Origin: Clavulina sp. PMI_390
Taxonomy: Eukaryota; Basidiomycota; Agaricomycetes; Cantharellales; Hydnaceae
Length of the DNA stretch: 64,000 nt
Assembly (NCBI GenBank): GCA_015039315.1
Contig: WIDE01000028.1
Span: 140,676 to 204,675, forward strand
Direction of reading: 5' to 3'
Shown here: one piece after another, positions 49,083-62,019 of the stretch
Layout: every line of letters begins with the position of its first letter
Numbering within the stretch: the stretch's first letter is position 1
Notes under the pieces: generated by a model
Seen by the model: only the letters and a program-made list of their open reading frames with translations
Databases searched by the model: none
Told to the model about the DNA's origin: nothing
Position numbers and translations under genes: made by a program

Positions 49083-50136
49083 ATGCCAAACCTTTCCAAA
49101 GCAGTTCGCGCAGCACAGAAGGTACCTTTTCTGGCCTCTTTCCGACGCGAAACTTCGTCATAACCTAAGTGATTCTGTCCAGCTTTCCAATGACGCCTCC
49201 ACTTCCATAGTTACTCAGGCGGTCCATGTTCCGTCCAAATACCACCTTGAAGTTCATGATGCTTTGGGAGTTTCTGAACAAACGCGACAAGCAGTCTGGG
49301 AACTTTATGCTGACAATATGAGAACAACGTGTGCCTCTCCCCAACTAAGGATTGATTCCTACTCAACCACATCTCCACGAACAATGGGCTAGTTTGCTGG
49401 CATCTTCGTTTGGCTGGGACCCTGTAGACAAGAAGAAGGAAATCTTTCACAAGCATGGCCGACTCCTTCTCATCCATGCTCCGGAAACTAATCGGCTTCT
49501 TGGCTTTTCCTCCTATCGATTCGACGTCGACGAGAATCCCGATGAGGTGTTTGAAGACGTGCTTTACATGTGCGATTCCCTCGCTACTCCTTGCTTGCCG
49601 TCAATACTTCTCCGTGATCTGATGCGTATATATCTACCGCTTCTTCAGATATGAAGTACAAGTGGCGCCATTCGCACGACGTCACGGGCTCGGGGACTTG
49701 ATGATTAGAAGTATGGAGGCGTTGGCAAGCCACGCGAGAATGCTCAAAGTCATGTTGACAGTCCTCGTCGGTCAGTCCCACTTTGATGGGCTCGCGGTAT
49801 TATTCTGAGTGTCTCACGAAATGAACTTCCATCGTTCCAGGAAACGCTGCTGCTATTGGGTTGTACTCACGCGCAGGGTGCGTCAAGTCCATTTGCGCAC
49901 CTCTTTTTCCCGCGGGCTTATTTCTTCGTCGCTAATATAAACCCTCCAGGTTTACTGTAGACCCAACCTCGCCGCTGACCGCAACTGAGTTCGCCGACGT
50001 AGCGGCTGAGGGGAATAATGCCTCTCATGTGAGAAATTTAGACGACGGCGGCGACGATGGAGAAGTCTACGACTACTTTATTCTGTCCAAGCTGATTTCG
50101 GCGAGTCAAACGGTAGCTTCAGTAACCGCCTCCTAG
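49083..50136 (+). CDS. NAA40: N-alpha-acetyltransferase 40 (NatD)
   Basis: Multi-exon GNAT-family protein. The first exon is MPNLSKAVRAAQK. Later blocks are QAVWELYADNMR, FGWDPVDKKKEIFHKHGRLL, then FSSYRFDVDENPD. The central core is YEVQVAPFARRHGLGDLMIR, where the RRxGLG loop binds acetyl-CoA. MLKVMLTVLVGNAAAIGLYS, FTVDPTSP, and YDYFILSK follow. NatD acetylates the N-termini of histones H4 and H2A in related organisms. The order and spacing match NAA40 rather than other GNATs. The intron around 49330-49380 was not fully resolved. It ends in an acidic linker and a short tail at 50136. Confidence 0.85.
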
Positions 50137-50692
50137 GGGGTAGCTCATGCTCTGCTCATGTGTGCCTTGAGGCTGGTCTTCAGGGCGCTCCGGTGAATTG
50201 AAATTTGGCAGTTGCCAGCTTTTCCCATGCTGTATTTTTTCACGCGTCTTACTCCGTTAGTTCCTACTATCTCTCTAGGGAGGGATAATGAATCTAATCC
50301 CATCGAAATCTTGGCCGCAGGGTGGACGCTGAGAATTTGCCAACTCTGGGAATGTCCCGCGCCCCCAAAAGATAGAGGGGGTCATCTCCCAGTATTTCCT
50401 AATATCCACTCTTCTCCAAAAGCCTACGGAGATACCCTCCCTGTTCTCATTGTCCGGTTTCTGGGACTCCGGACGCATTTGTGACTCATGTGGCTGAGCG
50501 CCAGCTCTCACGAGCCCATGTCAAAGGTTTAATAAATGAGCACTTGAACTCTCCTCCCCATGCACCCTGAGAAACCACAATTCCGACGCACTGGCTGCTG
50601 ATTCAAGCAGATAAATTGTACAAATTGGATTGCAAGTAATTGTCCGATCGTTTATGAGCCGATAACAACTTTTTGGAGCATTGACAGGCCGA
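50137..50692. other. convergent spacer NAA40 / phosphoacetylglucosamine mutase
   Basis: 556 bp between facing stop codons. An open frame of 90 codons lies at 50212-50484, but it has no recognised domain or introns and is not supported as a gene. Confidence 0.4.
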
Positions 50693-52666
50693 TCACGGAA
50701 CGAAGATTTCGCCGAATCCAGCTTCATCATGGACGATCAGAGCAACCTTTAGTGCAAGATCTGCGCAGGATCACCAAGATAATAAATTGCCGTCAGCGTC
50801 ATGGGAATACGCGGGGGAAGCAACAGTGTGACCAAGAGAACGTACCATCAGCCATGGACTGCGTGAGCGCTTCTGCATACACCCGGACGACGTCCTCCGT
50901 GCCACTGGGTCGCACGAAGGCGCGTCCTTCGGGGAACTTGAGGACAGTGTCGTTGATGCGCTGCTGCAAACCCGCAGGGGTCACAAGCTTGCGCTCGGCA
51001 TCTTCAGTTGTGAAATCGGCGCGATTTCGAACGGCCACTTTCATCAGGCGGTTGGGCAGATCCTTATACATTGAATCCCATTCCCAGGCACCATACTTCC
51101 TATGTGCGAGCACAGCCTCGACGAGCAGCATGTCGCTGAGGGCGTCACCGACGGCCTGGTTGGCCAGTTCACCAAGGCTGAGCAGATACTCGATGTTGAG
51201 GCGCTCGGTGGGGTTCTTGGGTTCATAGTCCTTGATGTGATCGACGGAAGACTGGGGGAAGAGCACTGTACCATGTCCGTTTGCCTCGAAATATACACCG
51301 ATGAAGTAGCGTTCTGCCTCTTGGTGGAGATGCTTCACGCCAGTTGAGACACAAGTGTGCGGGATGCGACCCTCAAGATAGGCGGTCGAGTGCCCATTTG
51401 CGTACGCGGTCTGGACAACTCCGACATGGAATTCAGTCATGTCAATGCCACTCTTGGTGAGGAGGTCGTGAATGAATTGAGCGAGGAGCACAGAAATCTT
51501 GTCGCCATCCAGCATGCGGAATTTACGGTCGTCATCAATATAATAATAGATGAGACGATCGGCGTCACCGTCGAGACTGCACCCTCGTTGTCCAGGCTGA
51601 AGATGTTCATCAACACCGGAAGGAAGACGTTGTTGGGTTTTGACGAAATCGGCACCGCAGTCCTTGTTAAGTGCGCCTTTCTTGCCGACAGCGACATTGA
51701 CAGGTTGGAACTCCATAAACTCGCGGAGTTCCTCCTCAAGCCGCCCAAGCGCAAGTGAGCCAACACCATTGGCGCAATCGACAATAAGGCGAGGAGGAGC
51801 GGTTTTATTTTTCTTTTGTGAGCGTGAGATATTCGTCAGGACATATCAAGTGCAGGGAAAAGTAATTTCCTGCAAGAGCAGTATAGCATACCATGAGTTT
51901 CTTGAAAGCGGTGGCCATTTTCTTATAGTAGCCCTCCTCTGTATCAATACCATACTCTTCCATTGTGCCCTTGGTGTTGATGCACCGGACAAAGTAGTGG
52001 AGAATGGGTGTGGTGACGACCGCGACATTACGTCCTTCGGCTCCCATTGCGAGAAGACCCTCCTCAAGACAATTTGAGAGAGACTCGCTTGAAGGTCGCG
52101 TGTCGCGCCCATAGACGACTCGAGCAGGAGCAGACATGTCGATGTGAAGCGCATCAGTAATCTTCTTGATTTCCTTCATGAGGTCATCGGTGGTGCGGGC
52201 GTTGGTGATGGCGGTCGCGTAGGCCTCCCACTCGAACTGCAGCATCTCTCCTTTGGGATCGACGATTTTTACGCCATTGTCCTTGATTGAATTATTGATT
52301 TCCGAGTGTCAAAACGCGGCGATCACGAAGAATATATAGGGATATATGCGCACTTCCTCTGGATTATGAGATGCGGTGATCATGACGCCAATTGTCTTGC
52401 CCTCAAGCCGTTTGCTTCGGAGAGCAGCAACGATTCCACATCGGAACATGACTGTCTCCAAAATTGCGGCTCTAATTGTTAGGTCAGTATCAAAGACAAG
52501 CTATGACCGAGTGTATTAGAGCAATTGCCTACTTGTTGCGGAAGCCTGCCGTCCCATAGGAGAAATCGTGAGTGTGTCGGTATTTCCCGGCAAAGTTGTG
52601 GAACTCGGGAGAGAACCAGTCAAACTCGAGCTTGGGGGGCAGTGGGGGCGGGGTTAGTTCAGGCAT
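50693..52666 (-). CDS. PCM1: phosphoacetylglucosamine mutase
   Basis: Several exons. It starts [20 protein letters not shown], with [11 protein letters not shown] next. The catalytic serine is in TASHNPEEV. The metal-binding loop is [13 protein letters not shown], the sugar-binding loop is [13 protein letters not shown], and the phosphate-binding loop is [17 protein letters not shown]. The last exon adds [19 protein letters not shown]. The enzyme converts GlcNAc-6-P to GlcNAc-1-P on the way to UDP-GlcNAc, needed for chitin, N-glycans and GPI anchors. The product is in the size range of fungal AGM1. It is divergent from the CSL gene, with 164 bp between start codons. Confidence 0.94.
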
Positions 52667-52830
52667 GATCTCAGAGGATGGTGTTTGGCGGTATTTGGGT
52701 CGTCCCAAAAAGGATATTATCCCTTAAGCGCTGCTAACTTGTTTTGACATTTTGGTTTTGCCCTCTCGTTGACGGGCCGTTGCACAGCACCTCAGAGCCT
52801 CTCTGCATACAAAGAAGCAGGCCTAGCACA
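52667..52830. promoter_or_regulatory. bidirectional promoter region, PCM1 / CSL factor
   Basis: 164 bp between divergent start codons. No definite element was identified. Confidence 0.35.
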
Positions 52831-55581
52831 ATGATGGAGGGTGTAGAATACGGTATGTGCTTGAACCTGGGTGAGAACTAAGCAGGGTTCTCAGAATCTC
52901 ACGTTTTTCGCGTCTCGTGGGAACGCTCAGCTGGGGGAACTCAACACACTGAGGAATCATCTGCTCCTACCTTCTTCCTCGATCCTGCACTAGGCTCCAT
53001 GTCAGTCCCAGAGCTCGCGGATGGCAACCATGCCGGCTATAAAACCAATCTAGGCCTACTTGTTGATGCGATGGAAACAAAGGACCAGCCGGGGGGCGCC
53101 AGAGCCCAACAGCACGCCTCTGCAAGCTCGTCCAACTCCTCTTCTGTTCCCCCCTCTCGCACCCCTCAGTACCAGGGCTCCCAAAATCCCGCCTCCAACG
53201 ATCAGCGCATGCGTTCCCTTCTCGCTGCCTCCATGGCTGTCTCCCCCCCTTCAGGCTACAACATCAGCTCTGCTAGGACTGTCTCACAAGACCAGACCCC
53301 GGTCAATCAAGCACTTGACAAGGTACGACCTCAGCTATGCTCTTGCTAGATCTTGTGCTTGCCTAATCGCTTGCCTTAATCTCCTTGTGCCACAACTCGC
53401 AGGGAAAAAGAAAGCGCGATGAGGACGGCCTTGTGGACGAGAGCTCCCAAGACGCCATTCGCCGACGTACAGGCGAGGTCCCACGTCCTCGTCCCGGAGA
53501 CATCCCGCCCTCTGCAATGACCCATGTGACTTGTCTTCACGCTGCCGTCGCTCAAAAGTCGTATGGTCATGAGAAGCGTTTCCTCTGCCCCCCACCTCTG
53601 GTCCGCGTGCACACCCCAATGCACTCGATCAAGGATCAGAAGTTTACCATGTCTGTGGTGACTGAGGATGGCATCCGTCTCGCGGACCAGGTCTCCATGA
53701 TGGACAGCATCATGCAGTTCAAATACCTGCATGTTGGAGGCGCTTCGTCCAAGTCAAAGAGCTTTCATCTGACCCTGGATATTGCTGCCCCGGACCTTCC
53801 TAGTCCCCAGAACCCTACCCCTGCAAGCTCGACCCGTCGATGGGCCTCGTTCGAGTCTGGGGCAGTCACTATCATCTCCAAGCCCTCCAAAAAGACCGCA
53901 AAGACCCGTAACATCTCCACATGCATCATGAATGGCAGCTCTGTCTCGCTATTCAATCGTATCAACTCCCAGACTGTGCGAACCAAGTATATGACTGTCG
54001 ACCGTGCGGAATTAGCAGCGTCAAACATGTCCTGGTCTGCCTTCCGCATCCAGATTCTTGACGATGAGACTGGGAACCCCATCAGCCCTGTGGGAAACCA
54101 GCCCTCTGACACCCCGCGTGTGGGGGGCATGAACCTGGCCGGCGGAATCACTGCGACGCCAACCGTCATTCCTACCCACAACCGTCCAATTCAATACGGC
54201 GCTCGTGTCGTACTCACTGATGAGGCCACGGGTATTTCTTCCGAGCCTCTGATCATCCGCAAAGTCGACAAGGGCAAACTCCAAAAACCCGAACCGAATG
54301 GGGGAAGCGGGCTCGTTAGCCAAATGCAGAAAATTGCTCTCCAAAGAGCTTCGTCTAATTCTGATGTCCCTGATGTTCCTGCTGGGCTGTACCTTTCCGC
54401 TGGTCGGTTGCCCCTCCCTGTCCATTCCTCGGACCGGAGCGCCGTCGCGACTAGCCACAGCCAGTCGATTGGCGATGGGAAGACGGTCTCGACCGCCCAC
54501 CCCCTTACATACCAGGCGCCACGTGCCGCTGGCAACGTCACTAACGCGGACGAAGTTGATGATTTCCTATGTTGGACGATCGTCGGAATTGGTAAGTTGG
54601 TTTTGGGATATATCCTGGGAACTGGCGGATGTGTGACTCACGCTCCCACGTGTTATAGCTGAATATCAGTACACCTTTTTTGATGCTTCGACTGTGCACT
54701 CACCCTTGAGCGTTCCTCCCACGCCTGTCACGCCGTTCCCCATTGCGGTCCTTCCCCCTCAATACCAGATCAGCTCACACCGTTTGGACATGCAGGTCCT
54801 CCACTTTTTCCCCACGGATCCTCGGACGGGCACTCCGATGGGGATGGAAGTTTGGATCGGAAATCTCGGTCCTCTCCCTGTTCATACTGTGATTCCTCCG
54901 ACCGCGCCGCCCAACGGAATGTTCAACCTCGCAGGTCCAAATGGTTTCATGACCGCACCACCCCAGCTAAGTCCAACGGTCGAGGCTGGGTTTGTGAAAC
55001 TCTCACAGCCTGGAGCAGGGCCTTCTAATACCTTGGATCTGAATACCCCGACAACCGAGGAGGGGGAAAACCCCCCTCTCCCTGGTTCAGGCCGGCACAC
55101 CTCGCTCGACCCTCCTGGCACAAGGAGGACGACGGACCCCGTCATGATTATCAGTGTAGAGATGCCCCCCATGGCGCAGGTCCTCAAAGCCATTCATGAT
55201 CTTACCACCCCTCCCGCTGGCAGCCCGTCAGGGGCAAACTCTGGCACTGCCCCCCAATCTGGGCAGTCCACGAACGGGAATACCACGCCTGTTCCGGGTT
55301 CCTCGACGGTTGCTGCGCCAGGCGGCGCTGCCAACAATGGCCAAGCTGGTGGCTACTTTGCTCCGCCGCCACCCCCTGCGCCACAAGGGTTCCCAGGACA
55401 GGCAAACGGTGCAGGTGGGATGCCTGGGCGCGCGGCGCTCCCAATCATTTTTGTGCGACCGTTTGATTTGGTGGGGTATATGACTGGCTATTCGATCGCG
55501 TGCGAGAACGTGTTCAGCGGGAATGGCTTGGCTGACCCTGGCTTGGGTAGCACGTCTGGCTGGACTTTGCGCGTGGTCTAG
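52831..55581 (+). CDS. CSL-family DNA-binding transcription factor (CBF1/RBP-Jk/Suppressor of Hairless/Lag-1)
   Basis: Four exons, the first 52831-52852 and the second from 52931. The N-terminus is Ser/Gln-rich and disordered, with a basic KRKRDEDG. The Lag1-type N-terminal domain reads MTHVTCLHAAVAQKSYGHEK, then RFLCPPPLVRVHTP. The beta-trefoil domain has ISTCIMNGSSVSLFNRINSQ, then WSAFRIQIL. A C-terminal Ig-like domain follows (HRLDMQVLHFFPTDPRTGTP, MGMEVWIGNLGP). A Gly/Pro/Asn-rich insertion splits the last part before LPIIFVRPFDLVGY. Fungi lack the Notch pathway but keep CSL proteins such as Cbf11 and Cbf12 of fission yeast, which act in adhesion, cell-cycle and lipid gene control. The role here is inference. 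Confidence 0.9.
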
Positions 55582-56116
55582 TTCATTCTGCTTCATGCTT
55601 ACCTCCATTGGCGCGATCTTCGTATTATTTCATTTTGCGTGATTGTTATGGGTGGGGATGCGATCGCTCGGCGCCCCGTTTTTGGTTCGTCTCTTGATTT
55701 CTATGTCTCCCTCTCCCCTTTCCTTTCTTATCTGCTTCGGTGTTCTGCTGTTTCATCCCATGTGTCTCCTAAAATACAAACCCAATCCTTAGTATCAGAC
55801 GATCGCCTGCTCACTCGCTCACTTGATTGTGGAAGGTGAGCTGGCGTCAGGTATTCGTGGTATATGGGCTATAAGTTGCTGTACATATTTCATTGGTCTG
55901 TTTTAGTACTATCAATCTTCGCGATTTATATCCCCCAATGTGTGAGCTGTGTTATGTCCCAACCCATATCTTTTGACGTAGCCTGAGATTATTTTTTTGA
56001 GATAATAATTTTTGAGTGCCGTGCGAGCTGCTCACATCAGCTCCATCGGCCGTGCCCCAACAAACTAACCCAACCATCTTTCTTACCACCGATATCTCCT
56101 CAACTTTACACTCATC
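55582..56116. promoter_or_regulatory. spacer upstream of pyruvate kinase
   Basis: 535 bp between the CSL stop and the pyruvate kinase start, both on plus. Pyrimidine-rich stretches at about 55680-55740 and 56040-56105 fit a strong fungal promoter and leader. No gene was seen. Confidence 0.4.
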
Positions 56117-58620
56117 ATGCCTTCGACCATTAAATCGCGTCTGGAATGGCTCGCCAACCTCCAAACGGGCACCGAAATCAAGGTCACTGATGACCACAAG
56201 TTTATGCGCAAGGTTCGCCGCAGCTTTTTGTCGATTTTTTGGCCCGTACTTAGACTCGCTGGCACTGACAATGCTCGGAAATAGACGGGCATCATCGCCA
56301 CCATTGGTAAGAACGCTCCTGATTTCGGCGATCGGTCTCTGACGATGCTTACGGACTGCGATTGCTTGTTTAGGCCCCAAGGTCAACTCTGTCGAGGGCT
56401 TATCTGCCCTTCGCAATGCTGGCGTCAACATCAGTGCGTTCCACGTTGATCAAGCATTTAGCGATATGAGAACTCTTCGCTTATGGTTTAATTTGTCTAT
56501 CTCAGTGCGTATGAACTTCTCGCATGGCACGCACGAGTACCACCAGTCGGTCATCGACAATATCCGCAAGATGGTCGCAGGTCCGATCTTTCACGTTTTC
56601 CCGTCGCAGAACTGATCCTGACGCGTCCATTTCGTGCAAAATAGCTAAGCCTGGCCCTCGCCCCGTTGCGATTGCTCTCGACACCGTGCGTTCGACGTTT
56701 ATCGCGGTTGCTAATTCAGTCGCACGTTTGTTGAACTGACAATGTTCGTTCGACTCTCGCTTCATGCCCCCATTAGAAAGGACCAGAAATCCGCACGGGT
56801 GTGATGCGCCAAGGCTTCGATGTAAGTGTTCCAAAGTATGATATGTAATCTCATCGCTGACCTCTCCCCACTCCAGGATGTCAAAATCTCGGCCGGCCAC
56901 GAGTTTATTGTTACCAGCGATCCCCAATACGCCGAGAACTGCGACGACAAGATTTTGTACCTTGACTACGTAAGTGTGCATCTTAGTCTCATGCATGCAG
57001 CCCATTACTTACATCCGATCTTCAGGGCAATATTTCCAAAGTGACTGAGCCTGGCAAGTTTATCTACATCGATGATGGTGGGTTCTTCATCAGTATGGGC
57101 AAATCATATTCTAACGCCTCATGTTGTGCAATTCAATTAGGTATTCTCTCCCTCGAAGTCCTCGCTATCGATGGCAAGAACCTCAAGGTTCGCGCCGTCA
57201 ACAATGGCGCCCTCTCGTCGCGCAAGGGTGTCAACTTGCCCTCGACCCCCGTCGACCTGCCCGCTCTCTCCGAGAAGGACAAGGGCGATCTCAAGTTTGG
57301 TGTCAAGAACGGCGTTGACATGATCTTTGCCTCATTCATTCGTCGCGCTCAAGACGTGCATGACATTCGTGAGGTTCTTGGCCCCGATGGTGCCAACATC
57401 AAGATCATCGTGAAGATTGAGAATGAGCAGGGTGTCAAGAACTTTGACGAGATTCTTGCCGTCACTGATGGTGTCATGGTCGCCCGTGGCGATCTCGGTA
57501 TTGAGATTCCGCCCCAACAGGTCTTCATTGCCCAAAAGATGATGATCGCCAAGTGCAACCTCGCGGGAAAGCCCATCATCGTGGCCACTCACATGCTCGA
57601 GGTGTGTGGCTGAACGTCAAACTTCCTTTTATTCAGATAAGATGACTGACTTCTCATGGCGCGGGCTTCTCTATAGTCTATGACTGTACGTGATCGCTTG
57701 TCGCTTCATCTCTTGAGATTGTCTAAATTCTTTGCGTGTAGTACAACCCTCGCCCCACTCGGGCCGAGGTCAATGATGTCTCCAACGCCGTCCTTGATGG
57801 TGCTGACTGCGTCATGCTTTCCGGAGAGACTGCAAAGGGCAACTACCCTGTCCCATCTGGTATGTTCGATACCTGCCTCAGAACAATAGACTCGAGACTC
57901 AGATTTCCCGCTCAGTCCTTATGATGGCCGAGTGCTGCTTCCTCGCCGAGTCCGCGACCAGCTACCTCACCCTATTCGATGAACTCCGTGATGCTAACCC
58001 CCACCCAACAAGCACTGCCGAGACTGTCGCGATGGCGGCGGCGACTGCTGCTACTGAGCAGAGCGCTGATGCGATCCTCGTTCTCTCCACCAGCGGCAGC
58101 TCTGCACGCCTGATTTCCAAGTACAGGCCTTCGGTTCCCATCCTGGCCGGTATGTCTACTCCTCTGAATGTTTCCTAAACATAGAAAGCTCATGCTAACG
58201 CATCCATAGTCACCCGCAACGAGCAGACTGCGCGCCAAATGCATCTGCACCGCGGCTGCTATCCATTCTGGTACCCCGAGCCTCGCGGTATTGCCGACCA
58301 CCAATGGCAGCAAGATGTGAGCATTCTCCCTCCAATGGGCTAACGATGGATAATGACTCAGGGTTTATTTTGACAGGTTGACAATCGTATTCGCTTCGGG
58401 ATGAAGTCTGCTTTGGAGCTTGGCATCATTAAGCCCGGCGGTACCATCATTGCGGTCCAGGGCTGGAAGGGCGGTCTTGGCCATACCAACACACTCCGCA
58501 TCCTCACAGTTGTACGTAATTGTTGTTCTAGAAACAGGGCCGTCCGTGTCAAACTAACATTGAGTATTTTCTTAGCCCACCGATCCGGCCGACCTTGAGA
58601 TCATCGCCCTAGGTGCATGA
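56117..58620 (+). CDS. PYK1: pyruvate kinase
   Basis: More than ten exons. It starts [20 protein letters not shown]. Motifs in order are [46 protein letters not shown], the B-domain segment [34 protein letters not shown], the active-site [45 protein letters not shown], and [15 protein letters not shown]. The C-terminal effector domain ends [14 protein letters not shown]. It converts phosphoenolpyruvate and ADP to pyruvate and ATP. The exon at 57677-57685 is only 9 nt and codes for SMT. His replaces the usual Gln before MLE. Confidence 0.96.
57677..57685 (+). other. PYK1: 9-nt micro-exon in the pyruvate kinase gene
   Basis: Exactly three codons (Ser-Met-Thr) lie between a TATAG acceptor and a GTACGT donor. 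They complete the invariant [15 protein letters not shown]. Skipping it keeps frame but deletes residues of the conserved active-site helix. Confidence 0.88.
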
Positions 58621-59003
58621 TAGCCTCCGAGCAAATTCCAAAAAAAGCATCTTTTTTCGCCGAAGTGGACTGCACGCTGTGGCTCGACTTGTTCTCTTCT
58701 CTTCCTGTAATGCAAAATCTCTAGACACATTGTAGGGCTACCTTGTTCGATACGCTATCTTATTATCATTGATATCCATCATCGTTTCGTCGCATTGCCC
58801 CGTTTTGTTGTGATAGTGATGTATCGGAGACGATGAGCCCGCAGCACATCAAAAGACGGAGATGAGGTCACGTGCTCCGTTTTGCTGCTCCAGAGCATAG
58901 ACCCAAAAAAAGCCAGCACGACTTTCAAGCGTCCCCGACCGTCAACGTCGTCCAAGTCACCATATATTGACTCTGCAGAGCGTGGTCAAACCCTTCCTTT
59001 AAT
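58621..59003. other. spacer pyruvate kinase / glycosyltransferase
   Basis: 383 bp between two plus-strand genes, holding a 3' UTR and a promoter. No gene was seen. Confidence 0.35.
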
Positions 59004-61685
59004 ATGTTTGGGGCGACTCCGTCTTCGACGGCGTCAGGTAGCGCGTACGGTGGCCGTCCAAAGCTTTCCTCGAGCCCACTGCCGTCAACGTACTCTGACG
59101 CAGTGCACGAGAAACACCGTTTAACACACGGTGGCAGGGGGTGGAAGTCATGGTTCGCCCCCGTTGACGTGGCCATCCCTATTCCTGGCAACGCGCGCGC
59201 TGGGCCCCGCGTCCGACTTTGTCTGCCAGCACCAATTCTCCAATATCTTCGGAGGCGACCCGCTCGCCGGCGAGGTATCATCTCATACATCATCCTCGGC
59301 ATTGTTGCCATCCTCCTCGTTTTCTCCCTCGGGAAACGGTTTGCGACACGCAACAAGTCGTGGCCGGAAATCATCGCGGGACCACCGCCGACGCTCGTCT
59401 ACGGACGTTCGGACCTGCGTAGAATATGGCTATGGGAGATAGCCAGCGGGCATTATCCCAGCACACGACCCCGTAAGCTCTTTTTTGTTTGTTTCTTGCA
59501 AACTTGATTTGGTGGCTCATCCTTGACACGTATCAAGTACCGCAACAGCTCAACTTCCCTAATCTACCATACAACCCTGGCATTTCGAAGCCCCAGGAAG
59601 TGCTCAATGCTATTCCTCAAGGCTCCACGATCGGCACGGGTGTTTCGAGAACGTATTACCACGCTAATGTCACGAACCCACCATACCCACCACGACCCAT
59701 CCCAGGAAGTATAATTGACCTTGATAAAGTACAAGAATACTGCTCATTCACCACCAAACAAGTGCGTTTTAGTTTCTACTGAGGGTGTTGGCTTCTTCCA
59801 TTTACTGATTTTCAATCCACCGTTATTAGTACGTGCGGGACTGCCTCGAGATTCTTCGTCTGGGGGCAGGCCTCAACTATGGGAACAATCTCCGCCGCGC
59901 TCCTACCGACAAATGGCAACATGTCTTCACTGAGCAAGAAGATGTGGACCCCAACCGAAGACCTACATCCATATATGAGAAACCCCTCCACGCGGAACCA
60001 GACGCCAACGCTGGCCTCGAGTTCTCTAGGAAAGCAAACCGCGAACCCACCTTCATCTTCCGCGAACCCCTTTCCGTTACCCCACACAATCTTCTTTCCG
60101 AAGGACCCTGCGACCCTGAGCATCCCCATGTGTTCCACATTTTCTGGGCCGGTCCGTTCACCGACAAGCCCTATATTGCTCTCTTGTCCTTCCTTTTCAC
60201 CCAGAATGTTGGGCTACACGAAGCTCCAGGCACTCCCCCTCCTGCCAACCTCTGCCGGCCTCAAATGTGGATCTGGATCAACCCAGGTCCAGCGGCCAGT
60301 GTACCGAATCCTCGTGCTGTGCGCGACATGTACACTGCTCTCGCTGGGAATCCATGGAGCGCTCCGTTCCTCCATCCTCGATTCGAGGAGGTCATCAAGT
60401 TCAAGCTGTGGAACACTACCGAACAACTGGATGGCATCCCAGAGATCAAGGACGAATGGCGAAAGCTCCCGAGTCTGTTCAACGCTGGTGGTTATGTCTA
60501 CAATGCACCGCAGGAGAAAACGAGCTCTTCTGAGTCTTCGTCGGCCGCCGCCTCCTCAGAGGAACCGACTTCGACGTCAGAGACACTCCCTGCCTCTCTT
60601 GCGTCTGAGTTCTCCGTGTTGGCCGCAATGGAGACCGAGAGCGCTAATTCTTCCACATCGACCGGTATCCCGGAGGAGCCAAAGAAGAAAGGTGGCATTT
60701 ATGAACGCTTGGGATCCAATTCTGAGGGCGAATATGATCGCATGAGCGTCATTCTCTCTGATATGGCGCGATTTGTGCTCACTCATCGCTTTGGTGGTGT
60801 CTATCTTGATGCTGACACCATCTTCCTTCGAGACTGGGAGGAGCTCTGGGGCTGGAAAGGTGCCTTTGCCTACCGCTGGAGTCGCTTGGAGAAATACAAC
60901 ACCGCCGTTCTCAAGATGCACAAGAACTCGGCTTTGGGCAGCTGGCTGTTCCGCACAGCGCTCAAGAACGACTTCGACTTCCATCCTATGACTGTGTCGA
61001 ACTACGCAAAGGAGGCGTACATGGATGAACTCTTGCAAAGGTTACCAGATGCGCTATTCGATCCAGCATGGTTGAATGTGGAAAGCTATCAGATCGATCG
61101 CCCAGCGTTCCCGTATTTCACAGAGTAAGTCGTATTTGCGGGGTTGATTTGCTTCTGCATCGAGTCATTTGTCTGACGAGGCATTGCCCTCCTATTTTTA
61201 GGTTCAAGAATCTATTTGAACTTCCTCGAGAGACGTCAGCGCAGCCTGTTGCTCTGGGCTTCGAGAATTTCTTCCGTGGCGCATTCTCTTATCATTTCCA
61301 TAATTTCTGGTTAGCATACTTCCCGTCTCCCTTGCTGTTGTCCAAATCCTAATGCTATCTTTCCTGAAGGTGGGTGCCATTTGACCCAGCACGAAACTGG
61401 CCGGATCTGGGCAAGCGCTTCATCAAAGCCGAGCGGGCTGGGCGAGCTGCCGTTGAAGCTACCAAAACGCCGGTCGCTGCACCTACCCCTGACCCGCTCC
61501 AACCTGGGGGCTCGAATCCTGCGGCCCCAGTAAAACAGCTACCCAAGACGACGGATGATTGGGAGGACATACTCGAGGACGATGTGCGAGATCTCTCGTG
61601 GGGGACTGTGCTGAAGCGAACGTTCGAGGCGTATATCCGTGGAGAGAGGCCGAACATGTATGGCGAGTACATCGTCTGGTCGTGA
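59004..61685 (+). CDS. type II membrane glycosyltransferase with DXD motif (GT32-like sugar-binding domain)
   Basis: At least five exons. A short cytoplasmic N-terminus with many Ser and Arg residues precedes one membrane anchor (IISYIILGIVAILLVFSLG), then a lumenal domain. The catalytic core has HVFHIFWAGPFTDKPYIALL, MWIWINPGP, and the nucleotide-sugar DXD region RFGGVYLDADTIFLRDWEEL. The block FENFFRGAFSYHFHNFW follows, and the C-terminus is acidic. This is the pattern of Gly_transf_sug / Och1-like GT32 enzymes of the Golgi. The sugar and acceptor are unknown. A Ser/Glu-rich insertion (about 60515-60690) interrupts the core between the two halves and is likely a surface loop. Confidence 0.82.
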
Positions 61686-62019
61686 TCGTAATTAGCATTA
61701 TGCTGCGTCATTATATGAGGTATCTGCCTTGTTCCATCAGACACGTTTTGGACTAGTTCGTGCATGCCAGCTCTCCCAGGATCTCGCCCGGCTCCTTTGC
61801 ATCACTTCTCATAGATTTAATCATGCATTGTGTGTCAGCAGCTTTGTGATTATTGTAATCTATCTATTCCTCTCCTAGTAGCATTGGATCTTCATGTCAT
61901 CTTATTTCCCCTGCTTTCACATGTGTTAGCCCCTCTTGCTTTTGATGATTGGTTGTCTCCTGGCTCTACATCCTGCTAGCCAAGCTTGCGCATCTCACAC
62001 AAAAAGTATTACAACATTA

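Noticed and set aside
50212..50484. 90-codon ORF in the NAA40/PCM1 spacer
   Set aside because: It starts with a hydrophobic stretch but has no recognised motif or intron pattern, and lies where two 3' UTRs are expected.
59879..60745. 288-codon plus-strand ORF
   Set aside because: It is an alternative frame of the large glycosyltransferase exon, with Ser/Pro/Arg low-complexity content and no domain.
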